Shown: piece after piece, positions 39,442 to 49,465 of the stretch
How positions within the stretch are numbered: position 1 is the stretch's first letter
How the letters are laid out: each line of letters begins with the position of its first letter
Source of the DNA: Halomonas campaniensis
GTDB taxonomy: Bacteria > Pseudomonadota > Gammaproteobacteria > Pseudomonadales > Halomonadaceae
DNA length: 64,000 nt
NCBI RefSeq assembly: GCF_002211105.1
Contig: NZ_JPUA01000001.1
Coordinates: 49,994-113,993, forward strand
Reading direction: 5' to 3'
Notes under the pieces: generated by a model
Seen by the model: the letters and a program-made list of their open reading frames with translations, nothing else
The model's database searches: none
Told to the model about the DNA's origin: nothing
Program-made: the position numbers and the translations under genes

Positions 39442-40908
39442 ATGAAACCACCAAACGTCCTCGTAACCCGGCATTATGCTAGCCGGGTCGCTTGGTTGTT
39501 GCTCGCCTGCACGCTTTTTGTCTTTCCTTCTCTCTCTTACGCCGCCGCCGGGCCCCTTGATCTTACTCTTTCGCTTGCCGGTATCTCTTCTGTCGTGATC
39601 TTCGTACTCGCCTATGCGTTGGTGATGAGTGAAGAGCTACTGCATATGCGTAAGTCTAAACCGGTGCTGGTGGCGGCGGGGCTTATCTGGGCGCTAGTGG
39701 CCTGGGTCTACGTACAAGCGGGGATGCCGGAAGAGGCGGAAACCGCCTTCCGTGAAACGCTGCTTGAGTACGCTGAGCTGCTGCTGTTTTTGCTGGTGGC
39801 GATGACCTATATCAACGCCATGGAAGAGCGCCGTGTATTTGACGCGCTACGTTCTTGGCTAGTGCGCAAAGGCTTTAGCTATCGCACGCTGTTCTGGATT
39901 ACCGGTGTGATGGCATTCGGTATTTCTGCGATTGCCAACAATATGACCACTGCCATGCTGATGTGCGCTGTAGTGCTCAAAGTGGCCGAGGGGGATAATA
40001 AGTTTATTGGCCTTTGCTGTGTCAACGTCGTGGTGGCTTCCAACGCAGGGGGCGCCTTTAGCCCGTTTGGTGATATCACTACGCTGATGGTATGGCAGGC
40101 AGGACAAGTGCCGTTTGAAGGTTTCTTCGCGCTGTTGATTCCCGCGATAGTTAATTTCATGGTGCCTGCGGTGATCATGAACTTCTTTATCGTTAACCGT
40201 CAGCCAGCCTCGCTAAAAGAGAATGTTTGGCTCAAGCGGGGTGCGCGGCGCATTATCGTGTTGTTTTTGATTACTGTGGCCATCTCGGTGCTTTGTCACT
40301 CGATTCTCTACCTACCGCCTGCCATGGGCATGATGTTTGGTTTAGGTCTACTGCAGTTCTTTGGTTACTACCTGCGCCGCAGCCTGCCACGCTCCCTTGA
40401 GCGCAAGCGGGAGCGCTACTCTCGCCGGGGCGATTGGAAGAAGCTGGAGCAGTTGGGTAGCGTGGTACCCTTCGATATTTTCAGCCGTATCGCCCGTTCC
40501 GAGTGGGATACGCTGCTGTTCTTCTACGGGGTTGTTATGTGTGTCGGTGGTCTGGGTTTTATGGGCTACCTCAGTCTGCTCTCCGAAACGCTTTACGGTA
40601 GTTGGAACCCGGTGTGGGCCAACGTGGTGCTGGGACTTATCTCGGCGGTGGTAGACAACATCCCGGTGATGTTCGCGGTACTCTCCATGGCCCCGGATAT
40701 GAGCGAGGGTAACTGGCTGCTAATAACGTTAACCGCAGGTGTGGGGGGTAGTTTGCTCTCCATGGGCTCTGCCGCAGGTGTTGCCCTTATGGGCCAGGCG
40801 CGGGGCATTTATACCTTTGCCGTTCACCTTCGCTGGGTACCCGCCATATTGTTGGGCTATGTCGCTAGCATTGCCGCACATCTTTGGATCAATGCTGCTT
40901 TGTTCTAG
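39442..40908 (+). CDS. nhaD: NhaD-type Na+/H+ antiporter
   Basis: 488 aa from the ATG at 39442. A signal-like first helix (LLLACTLFVFPSLSYAAA) precedes about 11-12 membrane helices of the NhaD/ArsB fold. Typical stretches are AIANNMTTAMLMCAVV, the NAGGAFSPFGDITTLMVW segment read in parts, and AVVDNIPVMFAVLSM; both conserved polar breaks (NNMTT, DNIP) are present. NhaD exports Na+ (and Li+) at alkaline pH and is typical of marine and halophilic gammaproteobacteria. Confidence 0.9.
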   Translation: MKPPNVLVTRHYASRVAWLLLACTLFVFPSLSYAAAGPLDLTLSLAGISSVVIFVLAYALVMSEELLHMRKSKPVLVAAGLIWALVAWVYVQAGMPEEAETAFRETLLEYAELLLFLLVAMTYINAMEERRVFDALRSWLVRKGFSYRTLFWITGVMAFGISAIANNMTTAMLMCAVVLKVAEGDNKFIGLCCVNVVVASNAGGAFSPFGDITTLMVWQAGQVPFEGFFALLIPAIVNFMVPAVIMNFFIVNRQPASLKENVWLKRGARRIIVLFLITVAISVLCHSILYLPPAMGMMFGLGLLQFFGYYLRRSLPRSLERKRERYSRRGDWKKLEQLGSVVPFDIFSRIARSEWDTLLFFYGVVMCVGGLGFMGYLSLLSETLYGSWNPVWANVVLGLISAVVDNIPVMFAVLSMAPDMSEGNWLLITLTAGVGGSLLSMGSAAGVALMGQARGIYTFAVHLRWVPAILLGYVASIAAHLWINAALF

Positions 40909-40948
40909 GCGATCTGTTTCCAAGAATAGTGGTTCGTTAACACCTTAA

Positions 40949-40980
40949 ACGCCCTTCACCGAGAAATCGGTGAAGGGCGT
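40949..40980 (+). terminator. Hairpin between nhaD and the CBS gene
   Basis: A 14-bp perfect stem ACGCCCTTCACCGA / TCGGTGAAGGGCGT with a GAAA loop. The T tract is poor (TGGCATTTTA), but the stem is strong and sits 40 bp after nhaD, between convergent genes. Confidence 0.8.
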
Positions 40981-41026
40981 TGGCATTTTATGGATTCAGG
41001 ATTTAAAAACCGTTAGCGGTGAGAGG

Positions 41027-41626
41027 TTAGAGGTCGTGGCCGGTAATGACTTGGCAAATGTCGGCGAAACTTTTCGCCATAGGCACTGGGTTAATCTCTT
41101 TACCCACCGCATTTTGGATATCGCTTGCTGAAATAATGCCGCGAATTCTGAGTTCGTGGTGATCATTTTGCTCAGTGATTAACAGGTGCTGATCGGTCAC
41201 CGCTTCCATCGACAGTACCAGATCCTCAATGGTGAGCGAGGCCAACTGGGCGACGGGCATAGCGCTAAGCTTGTGCCACGGCGTCATGATCATTTCGGCA
41301 GTCACCTCATCGTGGGTGATGTTACGCTGCTGCATGGCGATGTTGATACGCCGAGTACCGATCACTTCTTTCGAGGTAATAATACCGATACAGTGCGCTT
41401 TATGATCCATCACGAACAGCAGTCTTACGCCGCTGTAACGCATCTTCAAGTGTGCTTCGTCGATGGGGGTATCGGCATCGACGGATTGAGGCATTACTTG
41501 GGAGAAGTCGGTCAGCACGGTCATGGCTGGGCTAGTAGGCTGTAGCCGACGCGCCGCAGGTTTGGCGAGTAGCGGCGCTGAACCGAGTTGAATTAAGGGT
41601 TTCGGTGAAAAGGTAACTTGGTTCAT
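41027..41626 (-). CDS. CBS-domain-pair protein
   Basis: 199 aa from the ATG at 41626, which has GGAGG 8 nt upstream; an open extension of 24 codons upstream lacks a good ribosome site. A basic N-terminal segment (about 35 residues) precedes one CBS pair (MPQSVDADTPIDEAHLKM and GIITSKEVIG in the first, MSAMPVAQLASLTIEDLV-like stretch and IRGIISASDIQNAVG in the second). CBS pairs bind adenosine nucleotides or SAM and usually regulate a partner; none is fused here. Function unknown. Confidence 0.8.
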   Translation of the reverse strand: MNQVTFSPKPLIQLGSAPLLAKPAARRLQPTSPAMTVLTDFSQVMPQSVDADTPIDEAHLKMRYSGVRLLFVMDHKAHCIGIITSKEVIGTRRINIAMQQRNITHDEVTAEMIMTPWHKLSAMPVAQLASLTIEDLVLSMEAVTDQHLLITEQNDHHELRIRGIISASDIQNAVGKEINPVPMAKSFADICQVITGHDL

Positions 41627-41758
41627 CAGGGGAACCTCCATATGGAGAAAAGGGGGAGCCGTGGGTATCTGGCTCACCGTGCATCTCCACAGTTGCACGC
41701 AATTCTTATCGCAACCTTAAGGGAGGCGTAAACTACCCCTGACTACACAAAGAAAGTG

Positions 41759-43144
41759 TTAGTCCTCTTTTGGGCGCTGGAGGTAAATTCGTACGCGCAA
41801 TCCTCTATTGGGTGCGTCGTCAAGCTGTAGGGTGCCGCCGTGACGTGTCACCAATCGCTCAACGATGGAAAGCCCTAACCCTGAGCCAGCGCTGGAACCT
41901 GCGCGTTGGAAGCGCTCAACCACTTTTTTGCGCTCATTGCTGGGTATGCCGGGGCCTTGATCGTCGACTAATAATTGAAAACCTTGTGGCGTCGTTGATA
42001 GCGTGACGCTGATAGTACCTTGTCTAGGCGAGTGTTGGATGGCATTACCTACCAAATTCTGTACCAGCGTTTCAATGGCGCCTGGTTCTTCTAATATTGA
42101 CCACTCCGCCTGTTCATCCGCGTTTAGCAGCAGCTGTTGTTCGCGTTCAGCGGCCAGCGGCGAAATCTTGGCCAGGGTCTCACGCACTTCACTCAGCAGA
42201 TGGCTGGTGCGGTACTCTGGTTGTGACTCCTCTTCAGGCTCCAGGCGAGCCAGTGTTAAGAGCTGGGTGACCAAACGTGTTGCCCGCGCGACGCCGCCGC
42301 GCAGGTGATTGAGTGCTTCCTGACGATCTTCAAGGTTATCGGCAGTCAGGGCATTTTGAGCGTGTAGATCCAGTACTGCTAAGGGCGTGCGTAATTCATG
42401 GGCGGCATCGGCAATAAAACGCTTTTCACGTACGCGCATTCTGCGAATTCGTTCTAACAAACGGTTGAGCGCCCCGGCAATAGTGCCTAACTCTTGGGGC
42501 AGAGGGCTAAGCGTCAAAGGCTGCAAATTGTGCGGATCACGACTGCGAATCTGCTCAGCCATGCGTGATAGCGGTGCCAAGCCCCAGCCTATCGACCACC
42601 ATAGCAGGGCCGTAAGAAGCGGCAGGCCAATTAGGTCGGGCAAAAGGGTTCGTAGCGCTACCGCCCTGATCAGTTCGCCGCGTACGTCTTCGCGCTCGCT
42701 AACGACAATTCGCTGGGTGGAGTGACTGACATCAAGCACATAAATGCGCCATTCGACCTCATCAATAGACTGACTATTGAAGCCAGCGGGGAGGCTCGCC
42801 AGCGGCGACTCAGGGGCATTGGCTGAGCGCACCAAGAGGCGGCCCTCTTCCCATAGCTGAAAGCCCATTTGGCTGTCCGTCCGGTGTCCTGCAAGGCGGC
42901 GATTGGATCTCGCCGCATTCCCTAAGGCCTTTTCTAGACTGTTGAGCAGCCCATCGCGCGCCTCCTCCGGTAGGGGAGCTTGCAGCAGACCTTCTAATAA
43001 GCGTGCGTCCTGCTCAAGGCTGGCGTCGTACAGTGCTTCAATTTCATGAGCAGCATAGCGATAACTGATAAAACCAATCACCAGCATGCTAATGCCAAAT
43101 ACCAGCAGCGCCAGCCCTAGAGTACGTTGGCGAATGGAGCTCAT
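41759..43144 (-). CDS. Two-component sensor histidine kinase (QseC/TctE-like)
   Basis: 461 aa. N-terminal membrane helix, a periplasmic sensor domain (about residues 35-165), a second helix (about 168-190), HAMP linker, then HisKA with His249 in DAAHELRTPL and HATPase with NLVGNAIQHSP, DQGPGIP and GSGLGLSIV. Stop of the response-regulator gene overlaps its start by 4 bp. Signal unknown. Confidence 0.93.
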   Translation of the reverse strand: MSSIRQRTLGLALLVFGISMLVIGFISYRYAAHEIEALYDASLEQDARLLEGLLQAPLPEEARDGLLNSLEKALGNAARSNRRLAGHRTDSQMGFQLWEEGRLLVRSANAPESPLASLPAGFNSQSIDEVEWRIYVLDVSHSTQRIVVSEREDVRGELIRAVALRTLLPDLIGLPLLTALLWWSIGWGLAPLSRMAEQIRSRDPHNLQPLTLSPLPQELGTIAGALNRLLERIRRMRVREKRFIADAAHELRTPLAVLDLHAQNALTADNLEDRQEALNHLRGGVARATRLVTQLLTLARLEPEEESQPEYRTSHLLSEVRETLAKISPLAAEREQQLLLNADEQAEWSILEEPGAIETLVQNLVGNAIQHSPRQGTISVTLSTTPQGFQLLVDDQGPGIPSNERKKVVERFQRAGSSAGSGLGLSIVERLVTRHGGTLQLDDAPNRGLRVRIYLQRPKED

Positions 43145-43821
43145 GAGTGCTCATCCTGATCCGCTTTATCCATGACGTAACCGATACCGCGCAGCGTGCG
43201 AATCAGGTGAGGAAAAAATTTGCGCCGAAGGTGGTGCACATGGACTTCAATGGCGTTGCTTTCTACGTCTTCATCCCAGCCATAAACCAGGCGCGTTAGC
43301 GTATCGCGGGTGAATACGCGTCCCGGGTGGCTCATAAACTCTTGCAGTAAGGTGAGCTCACGGCGCGATAACGCCACGAGTTTCCCCTGGTAGCTAACCT
43401 GCATGGTCAAAGGATCAAGGCGAATACCTCGGCACTCCAAAGCACTGTTTACCTGGTCGCTGCTACGGCGCAACAGGGCGCGTAGGCGTGCTTTTAATTC
43501 AGCGACTTCAAACGGTTTGGTTAAATAGTCATCGGCACCCGCATCTAACCCTGCGATACGCTCTTCAACGGCATCCCGGGCGGTTAACACTAAAATGGGG
43601 ACGCGATTGCCCTGCCGTCGTACGGCTTCTAGTACCTGCATACCATCCATGCGCGGCAGCCCCAGGTCGAGAATAACCACATCAAAGGGTTCGCCCTCCT
43701 TTAATGCGGCCAGGGCAGTAATGCCATCACTAAGGTGATCCACGGTGAAGTGCTCGGGCTTTAAGGCCAAGCGAATACCCGAGGCTAAGCTTGGATCGTC
43801 TTCTACCAACAATATACGCAT
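43141..43821 (-). CDS. OmpR/PhoB-family response regulator (QseB-like)
   Basis: 226 aa. Receiver domain with the acidic pair EDD (7-9), the phospho-acceptor Asp52 in ILDLGLPRMDG and Lys in LTKPFE; a winged-helix DNA-binding C-terminus with SRRELTLLQEFMSHPG and VEVHVHHLRRK-like IEVHVHHLRRKF. First gene of the regulator-kinase operon. Target genes cannot be inferred; neighbours include a CBS protein and an acetyltransferase. Confidence 0.93.
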   Translation of the reverse strand: MRILLVEDDPSLASGIRLALKPEHFTVDHLSDGITALAALKEGEPFDVVILDLGLPRMDGMQVLEAVRRQGNRVPILVLTARDAVEERIAGLDAGADDYLTKPFEVAELKARLRALLRRSSDQVNSALECRGIRLDPLTMQVSYQGKLVALSRRELTLLQEFMSHPGRVFTRDTLTRLVYGWDEDVESNAIEVHVHHLRRKFFPHLIRTLRGIGYVMDKADQDEHS

Positions 43822-43991
43822 GGCGGGTGGGTTACTCCTTCAAATCACTCGTCACCATTAAATCTTGAAATAAGCAGTGATAAGGGTGGCGTGCAAAGGC
43901 TTAGGCCGTCAGGATGAGGTTATAAATTGTAGGCTAATAACGTAGCACGCTTTATGACTCCTTCGGAGCTTCTGCACTTGATTGACCAACT

Positions 43992-44945
43992 ATGATGTCT
44001 CAGTACCCCTCAAGCACCTTAAACGTAATGCCCTGCCCGCCAGAGAAGCGACGCGAGGCACTGCTAAAGCTTGCTGCTGCCTATGATCCCACCCAGCAAT
44101 CGGCCCTGAGCGCTGCCGTAAAGGCTATGTACCATCAGTCAGATACTCAGTGGGAAGGACTATGGGTAACGCTTGAGGCGGGGCAGGTAACGGCCGCTAT
44201 CTGGGTACAACGTCTGCCCATGAATATGGCGCAGCTATGGCTACCAAAAGCAGGGCTACCGCAAAAAGTGGCAGCTCCCGCACCTTTGCTGTTAGATACG
44301 GCTCGCCAGTGGGTGAAAACGCAAAATATTCGTCTATGTCATCTGGAGCTTTCTTCCGAAGCCGCCGAAACAGAAGGGCTGTTGGTTAAACACGGTATGC
44401 AGCGGTTAGTCTGCTTGGAGTATTTAATCGGTAGCACTCACCGCCGGTTAGCGATGAATGAAGCGTTGCCGCTGTCCCTGCAGCCTTTTGGTGAGCTTTC
44501 TCTGGCGGAGCAGCTGAGTCTGTTGACCGAAGTGGGCGAGGGATCGCTGGATAGCCGCCCCCTTCGCGACATACTTTCAATTAAAGAGTTATTAGCCGGG
44601 TTTTATCAACAGGATCCCCAAGCGCCACAGCACTGGTACGCCGTTGGCTTTCAAAATGTCGTAGTAGGCGTGCTACTACTGGCGCCACGCCCGGCGTTAG
44701 GCCGCTGGGAGTTAATGTTAATGGGCCTAACGCCGGCATGGCGTGGCAAAGGCTTGGGGCGTTCGCTGTTAAATAAAGCCCTGGCGCTCGCCCAACAGGC
44801 CGGTGTACAGGAAGTGGCGCTGGGCGTTGATGACGTTAATTTACCAGCCAAGCGGCTCTATCAGCAGGCCGGTTTTGTGTGTTACGCCCAGCAGCGTTTA
44901 TTAGCGTGGAAAGGTGGTGGAGAGAGGAGCGAAGAGCCAAAATAA
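43992..44945 (+). CDS. GNAT-family N-acetyltransferase
   Basis: 317 aa, longer than a single GNAT domain (about 150). The C-terminal half holds the acetyl-CoA motif with LTPAWRGKGLGRSLLNKAL, and VDDVNLPAKRLYQQAGF as motif B. The N-terminal half may be a degenerate second GNAT domain. Substrate unknown. ATG at 43992; weak ribosome site. Confidence 0.8.
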   Translation: MMSQYPSSTLNVMPCPPEKRREALLKLAAAYDPTQQSALSAAVKAMYHQSDTQWEGLWVTLEAGQVTAAIWVQRLPMNMAQLWLPKAGLPQKVAAPAPLLLDTARQWVKTQNIRLCHLELSSEAAETEGLLVKHGMQRLVCLEYLIGSTHRRLAMNEALPLSLQPFGELSLAEQLSLLTEVGEGSLDSRPLRDILSIKELLAGFYQQDPQAPQHWYAVGFQNVVVGVLLLAPRPALGRWELMLMGLTPAWRGKGLGRSLLNKALALAQQAGVQEVALGVDDVNLPAKRLYQQAGFVCYAQQRLLAWKGGGERSEEPK

Positions 44946-45153
44946 GGCTTAGATAGTACCTATGGATCACATAAGCGCGCTTAGTAGCATTTTCTTGCGC
45001 TTTACGTTGCCGGTATACTAGTTCTATACGCACGTCTTGGCGTCTCGGCGGTGCATCATCGATGTTGGCGTTACCGCACATAGGGTTTGAGACAGCAGTT
45101 GAGACAGAGATTGATAAAAAACGTTTTATGACAATACTCAAGAGGTGGTGAGA

Positions 45154-46035
45154 GTGAAAGCTAAGCTGATCATGAGCGGGCTGGCGGCCCTCGGCTTCAT
45201 GGCGGGCACATCCAGTGTTTATGCCCAAGATGACGCCGCACGTGATGCGATTGCCGAGCGTTTGGCGCCGGTGGGTCAACTCTGTTTACAAGGCCAAGAC
45301 TGTGGCACCGCAGCGGCACCCCCTAGCGATAGCAGCAGTGGCGGGGATATCGACGGTGAGGGCATCTACGGCAATGTGTGTAGCGCTTGTCACGAATCGG
45401 GCGCTGCGGGCGCACCTATTCGTGGTGATGAAGAGGCTTGGGCTGAACGTGCTGAACAAGGCTTCGCCACGCTGCTAGACCACGCCATCAACGGTATTGG
45501 CGCCATGCCAGCCAAAGGCGGTAACCCCAACCTTTCCGATGAGGAAGTGGAAGCGGCAGTTGCCTATATGGTTGAGCCGGTTATGGAAGTACCCGAGTTG
45601 AGTAGCGGTGACGAAGCTGCTGCAGACGACGAAGCGTCCAGCGACGAAGTTGCCGCCGATGAGGCTGCTAGCGAAGAGACCGCTGCTGCTGAAGGCGAAG
45701 AAGCGGCAACTGAAGAAGCAACGGCTTCAAATGACGACGCAGCGAGTGAAGAAGACGCGGCCGCCTCTGAAGAAGCGAGTGGCGGTAGCGATTTAGATGG
45801 CGAAGCCCTTTACGCAAGCTCTGGCTGCGCGGCTTGTCATGACAATGGTGTCGCTGGAGCCCCGACCAAAGGCGATTCAGAAGCTTGGGCGGCGCGTTTA
45901 GAGAAGGGGGCTGATGAGCTCTACGCCAGCGCCATTAACGGTATCGGCGCTATGCCAGCCAAAGGCGGCAACCCGAACCTTTCTGATGAAGAAGTGATGG
46001 CGATTGTCGATTACATGATGGCCGAAGCTCAGTAA
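45154..46035 (+). CDS. Exported di-haem cytochrome c5-like protein
   Basis: 293 aa, GTG start at 45154 with AGAGG upstream (two earlier in-frame GTGs exist). Signal peptide to about residue 24 (VYAQ). Two cytochrome c domains each have one CxxCH (CSACH, CAACH) and a distal Met in INGIGAMPAKGGN. A linker of about 63 residues made almost only of A, E, D, S and T joins them. Periplasmic electron carrier to a terminal oxidase is the likely role. Convergent with rep, the neighbour also found in Pseudomonas. Confidence 0.88.
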   Translation: MKAKLIMSGLAALGFMAGTSSVYAQDDAARDAIAERLAPVGQLCLQGQDCGTAAAPPSDSSSGGDIDGEGIYGNVCSACHESGAAGAPIRGDEEAWAERAEQGFATLLDHAINGIGAMPAKGGNPNLSDEEVEAAVAYMVEPVMEVPELSSGDEAAADDEASSDEVAADEAASEETAAAEGEEAATEEATASNDDAASEEDAAASEEASGGSDLDGEALYASSGCAACHDNGVAGAPTKGDSEAWAARLEKGADELYASAINGIGAMPAKGGNPNLSDEEVMAIVDYMMAEAQ

Positions 46036-46072
46036 CGACACACAGCACAGCAGGCTCATAGCTTAGCTATCT

Positions 46073-46108
46073 TATCCACAGGGTGTTTTAGTCACCGCCC
46101 TGTGGATA
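46073..46108 (+). terminator. Hairpin after the cytochrome c5 gene
   Basis: An 11-bp stem TATCCACAGGG / CCCTGTGGATA with a 14-nt loop and TTCTTATTTTA after it. The left arm contains a DnaA-box sequence (46072-46080). Probably shared by the convergent rep gene. Confidence 0.75.
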
Positions 46109-46162
46109 TTCTTATTTTAAAGGCCTCATTTTTAAAGCATCGGTTTTATCACTCCCGCTTTA

Positions 46163-48232
46163 TCAGCCTAGCAGCGAACGCAGCCCGGCAATGGCGTCTT
46201 TGCCACGGGCCTGCTTTTTATCCGGATCCTCTTTATCGGCACGACCTTCCCACTCTAGATCCTCCCCAGGTAACTCGTCTAAAAAGCGGCTGGGCGCACA
46301 GTCCATCAGTTCACCGTAGGCTTTGCGCTGGCGGGCAAGGGTCAAGGTTAGCGTGCGCCGCGCCCGGGTAATGCCCACATAGGCTAGTCGCCGCTCCTCC
46401 TCCACGGTGCCTACTTCGATGGCGTTGCGGTGGGGCAGTAGATCCTCCTCTAAGCCCATCAGATAGACATGGGGGAACTCCAACCCTTTGGAGGCGTGCA
46501 TGGTGAGTAGCTGCACGCGATCGGAATCATCCTCTTCCGCCTGCTGCTCCAGAATATCGCGCAGCACCAGGCGCGAAATAGCTGCTTCCACACCGTCGGT
46601 TTCGGTCTCTGTAGCGTCGGTACTCTCTTCAGGGTCGCGGTTAAGCGACTTCTCTAACTGATCGATCAAGATCCATACATTAGCCATGCGCCGTTCGGCC
46701 ACGGTGGGCGCGCTGGCGTTTTGATACAGCCACGCCTCGTAATCCATATCCCGTAGCATGTCGCGTATGGCGGCAATGGCATCGCCCTGATCCATGCGTT
46801 TACGCACGCTGTCGAGAAAGTGGGTAAAGCGCGATAGCCGCTCCACGGCTCGGGTCGGTAATACCTGTTCCAACCCCAGCTCGTGGCAGGCGGCAAACAG
46901 CGATATCGAGCGCTCGGTGGCGTAGTTGGCAAGCTTCTCGACGGTGCCTGGGCCCACTTCACGGCGCGGCACGTTCACTATGCGCAAAAAAGCATTGTCG
47001 TCGGCGGGGTTAATTAGCAGGCGCAGGTAAGCCATGGTGTCCTTGATCTCGTTGCGCGAGAAAAACGACGTGCCGCCGGAGAGCTTGTAAGGAATCTGGT
47101 AGTGCTGCAGCTTAAGCTCCAACAAACGGGCCTGAAAATTACCGCGATAAAGCACCGCAAAGTCCCGCCATTCGGCCTTCTCCTTGATGCGCCGGGTGAG
47201 CATTTCGCTGGCGACTCGCTCAGACTCGGCCTCTTCATGGCGGTTGACGATGACCCGAATCGGCGCGCCGTCGCCCATATCGGACCACAGGGTCTTTTCG
47301 TAAACGTGGGGATTATTGGCGATCAGCGTGTTGGCGGCGCGCAGTATGGTGGCGGTAGAGCGGTAGTTCTGCTCCAGCTTGATCACTTTCAGGCGTGGGA
47401 AATCTTCCCCCAGGGTAATCAGGTTTTCAGGCCGGGCGCCACGCCAGGCGTAAATCGACTGGTCATCATCGCCCACCACGGTGAAGGTGGAGCGCTCCGC
47501 CATCAGTAGCTTCACCAGTAGGTACTGGGAGACGTTGGTGTCCTGGTACTCATCCACCAGCATGTAATGGATTTTGCGCCGCCAGCGCTCTAATGCCTCA
47601 GTATCGTTTTGTAGCAATACCACTGGCAGCAGAATCAGATCGTCAAAATCCACTGCGTTGTAAGCTTTAAGGTGGCGCACGTAGGCTTCGTACACCCGGG
47701 CGGCGAAGTGCTCATCATCATCTGAGGCAAACGAAAGCGCATCGCTGGGCAGCACTAAATCGTTCTTCCAGGTGGAGATTTTGCTCTGCACGGCGTTGAT
47801 CTGTTCGGCGTCCACCTGGGCATCTTTGTTCATTAAATCGCGCAGCAGTGCCTTGGCGTCTTCCGGGTCGAAGAGTGAAAAGCCCGGTTTGTAGCCCAGG
47901 GTTTTCAGCTCGCCGCGAATAATGTTCAGCCCCAGGGTGTGGAAGGTGGAGACCGTTAGCCCATGGCCCTCTTTGCCGTGAAGCATCTGACCCACACGCT
48001 CTTTCATCTCCCGGGCGGCTTTGTTGGTAAAAGTCACCGCGGCGATTCTGCGCGCGCTCATCCCGCATTCTTGAACCAGGTAGGCAATTTTGGTGGTGAT
48101 CACGCTGGTTTTACCGGAACCTGCGCCCGCCAGCACCAGACAGGGGCCATCGATATAACGCACCGCTTCCTGCTGGCGCGGGTTCAGCCCTTTAATCCGG
48201 CTAAGAATGCTCTTGGGCGTTGCAGGCGTCAT
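46163..48232 (-). CDS. rep: ATP-dependent DNA helicase Rep
   Basis: 689 aa UvrD/Rep superfamily 1 helicase. Motifs: Q-motif LNPRQQEAV, Walker A AGAGSGKTSVI, motif II DEYQDTN, motif III VGDDDQSIYAWRGA, motif IV YRS-T, motif VI VGITRARRTL. The N-terminal GPCLVLAGAGSGKT wording and length match Rep rather than UvrD (about 720 aa). Restarts or unblocks replication forks 3'-5'. Start at 48232; ribosome site unremarkable. Confidence 0.94.
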   Translation of the reverse strand: MTPATPKSILSRIKGLNPRQQEAVRYIDGPCLVLAGAGSGKTSVITTKIAYLVQECGMSARRIAAVTFTNKAAREMKERVGQMLHGKEGHGLTVSTFHTLGLNIIRGELKTLGYKPGFSLFDPEDAKALLRDLMNKDAQVDAEQINAVQSKISTWKNDLVLPSDALSFASDDDEHFAARVYEAYVRHLKAYNAVDFDDLILLPVVLLQNDTEALERWRRKIHYMLVDEYQDTNVSQYLLVKLLMAERSTFTVVGDDDQSIYAWRGARPENLITLGEDFPRLKVIKLEQNYRSTATILRAANTLIANNPHVYEKTLWSDMGDGAPIRVIVNRHEEAESERVASEMLTRRIKEKAEWRDFAVLYRGNFQARLLELKLQHYQIPYKLSGGTSFFSRNEIKDTMAYLRLLINPADDNAFLRIVNVPRREVGPGTVEKLANYATERSISLFAACHELGLEQVLPTRAVERLSRFTHFLDSVRKRMDQGDAIAAIRDMLRDMDYEAWLYQNASAPTVAERRMANVWILIDQLEKSLNRDPEESTDATETETDGVEAAISRLVLRDILEQQAEEDDSDRVQLLTMHASKGLEFPHVYLMGLEEDLLPHRNAIEVGTVEEERRLAYVGITRARRTLTLTLARQRKAYGELMDCAPSRFLDELPGEDLEWEGRADKEDPDKKQARGKDAIAGLRSLLG

Positions 48233-48328
48233 GGCGTGGGTGATCCTCTGCGAGAGTTGCTAGGCGATTTCGATTACAATCGGCGGCGCTTGGTCAATGC
48301 ATAATGGGCGAACAATAGGCAGGTGGCG

Positions 48329-48799
48329 ATGTTTGAAGTAGCGCTTTTTGAACCGCGTATGGCGCCCAATACGGGCAATATCATGCGCTTGGTGGCCAAT
48401 AATGGCTGCCGGTTACACCTGATTGAGCCGCTGGGCTTCGACCTGGAGGAGAAGAAGCTGCGCCGGGCCGGGCTGGATTACCGCGACCTGGCTAACGTCA
48501 CTCGCCACGCGGATTTTAACGCCTTTCAAGCAGCGATGCAGGGGCGGCGCATCTGGGCGATCACTACCAAAGGTACGCGCCGCTACAGCGATGCCGACTT
48601 TGTTCCAGGCGATGTACTGCTGTTCGGCTCGGAAACCGGCGGGCTTTCACCCCAGGTACACGAAGCGCTAGACGCTGAGCACAAGCTGCGTCTGCCCATG
48701 CAGCCCAACAACCGCAGCCTGAACCTCTCCAATGCCGTGGCTATTGTGAGCTACGAAGCGTGGCGCCAGCAAGGCTTTGCTGGCGCAGGGCAAGCCTAA
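48329..48799 (+). CDS. trmL: tRNA (cytidine34/uridine34-2'-O)-methyltransferase TrmL
   Basis: 156 aa from the ATG at 48329 (GTG at 48323 possible). SPOUT family with the knot at the C-terminus: [12 protein letters not shown] and [19 protein letters not shown]. Starts [18 protein letters not shown], the TrmL signature. Methylates the wobble ribose of tRNA-Leu isoacceptors. Divergent from rep. Confidence 0.95.
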   Translation: MFEVALFEPRMAPNTGNIMRLVANNGCRLHLIEPLGFDLEEKKLRRAGLDYRDLANVTRHADFNAFQAAMQGRRIWAITTKGTRRYSDADFVPGDVLLFGSETGGLSPQVHEALDAEHKLRLPMQPNNRSLNLSNAVAIVSYEAWRQQGFAGAGQA

Positions 48800-49465
48800 T
48801 CAGTGAGTAATGCCGTAGCGGTCGCGATACGCTCTTATCGCTTCAGCGTAGGCAAGCATTTCTCCTCCGGCGTGCTCTTCAAGGTAAGTGAGTACTTGCT
48901 CTAAGGTGACGATACTCACTACCGGCATGCCGTACTGGGCCTGCACTTCCTGAATCGCGCTCTGCTCGCCTTGACCGCGCTCCTGGCGATCAAGCGCGAT
49001 AATGACGCCAGCGGCGCGGGCACCGCTCTGCTCAATCAGCGTCATCACTTCGCGAATCGCGGTGCCTGCGGTAATCACATCATCAATGATTAAAATATCG
49101 CCTGATAAAGGTGCGCCAACGATATTGCCCCCTTCTCCGTGGGTTTTGGCCTCTTTACGGTTAAATGAGTAGGGCATATCCAGATCGTGATGATCGGCCA
49201 AGGCCGCCGCTGTAACGGCTGCCAGCGGAATACCCTTATAGGCCGGGCCAAACAGCACGTCGGCGTTTAAATCGCTATCGACAATCGCCTGGGCGTAAAA
49301 ACGCCCCAGCTTGGCCAGCGCACGGCCGGTCTGGAACAAGCCGGCGTTAAAAAAGTAGGGGCTAACGCGGCCGGATTTAAGCGTAAACTCACCAAATTTA
49401 AGCACGCCCTGCTCAATGGCAAAGGCAATGAAATCGCGCTGGTAGGGTTGTAGAGTGGTGGCCAC
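48800..49465 (-). CDS. pyrE: Orotate phosphoribosyltransferase
   Basis: 221 aa from the GTG at 49465 (AGGA 6 nt upstream); an earlier in-frame GTG at 49477 is less likely. Family start [15 protein letters not shown], then [15 protein letters not shown] and the PRPP loop [16 protein letters not shown]. Converts orotate to OMP in pyrimidine synthesis. Divergent from the crc-like gene, the same pairing as in Pseudomonas. Confidence 0.96.
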   Translation of the reverse strand: MATTLQPYQRDFIAFAIEQGVLKFGEFTLKSGRVSPYFFNAGLFQTGRALAKLGRFYAQAIVDSDLNADVLFGPAYKGIPLAAVTAAALADHHDLDMPYSFNRKEAKTHGEGGNIVGAPLSGDILIIDDVITAGTAIREVMTLIEQSGARAAGVIIALDRQERGQGEQSAIQEVQAQYGMPVVSIVTLEQVLTYLEEHAGGEMLAYAEAIRAYRDRYGITH

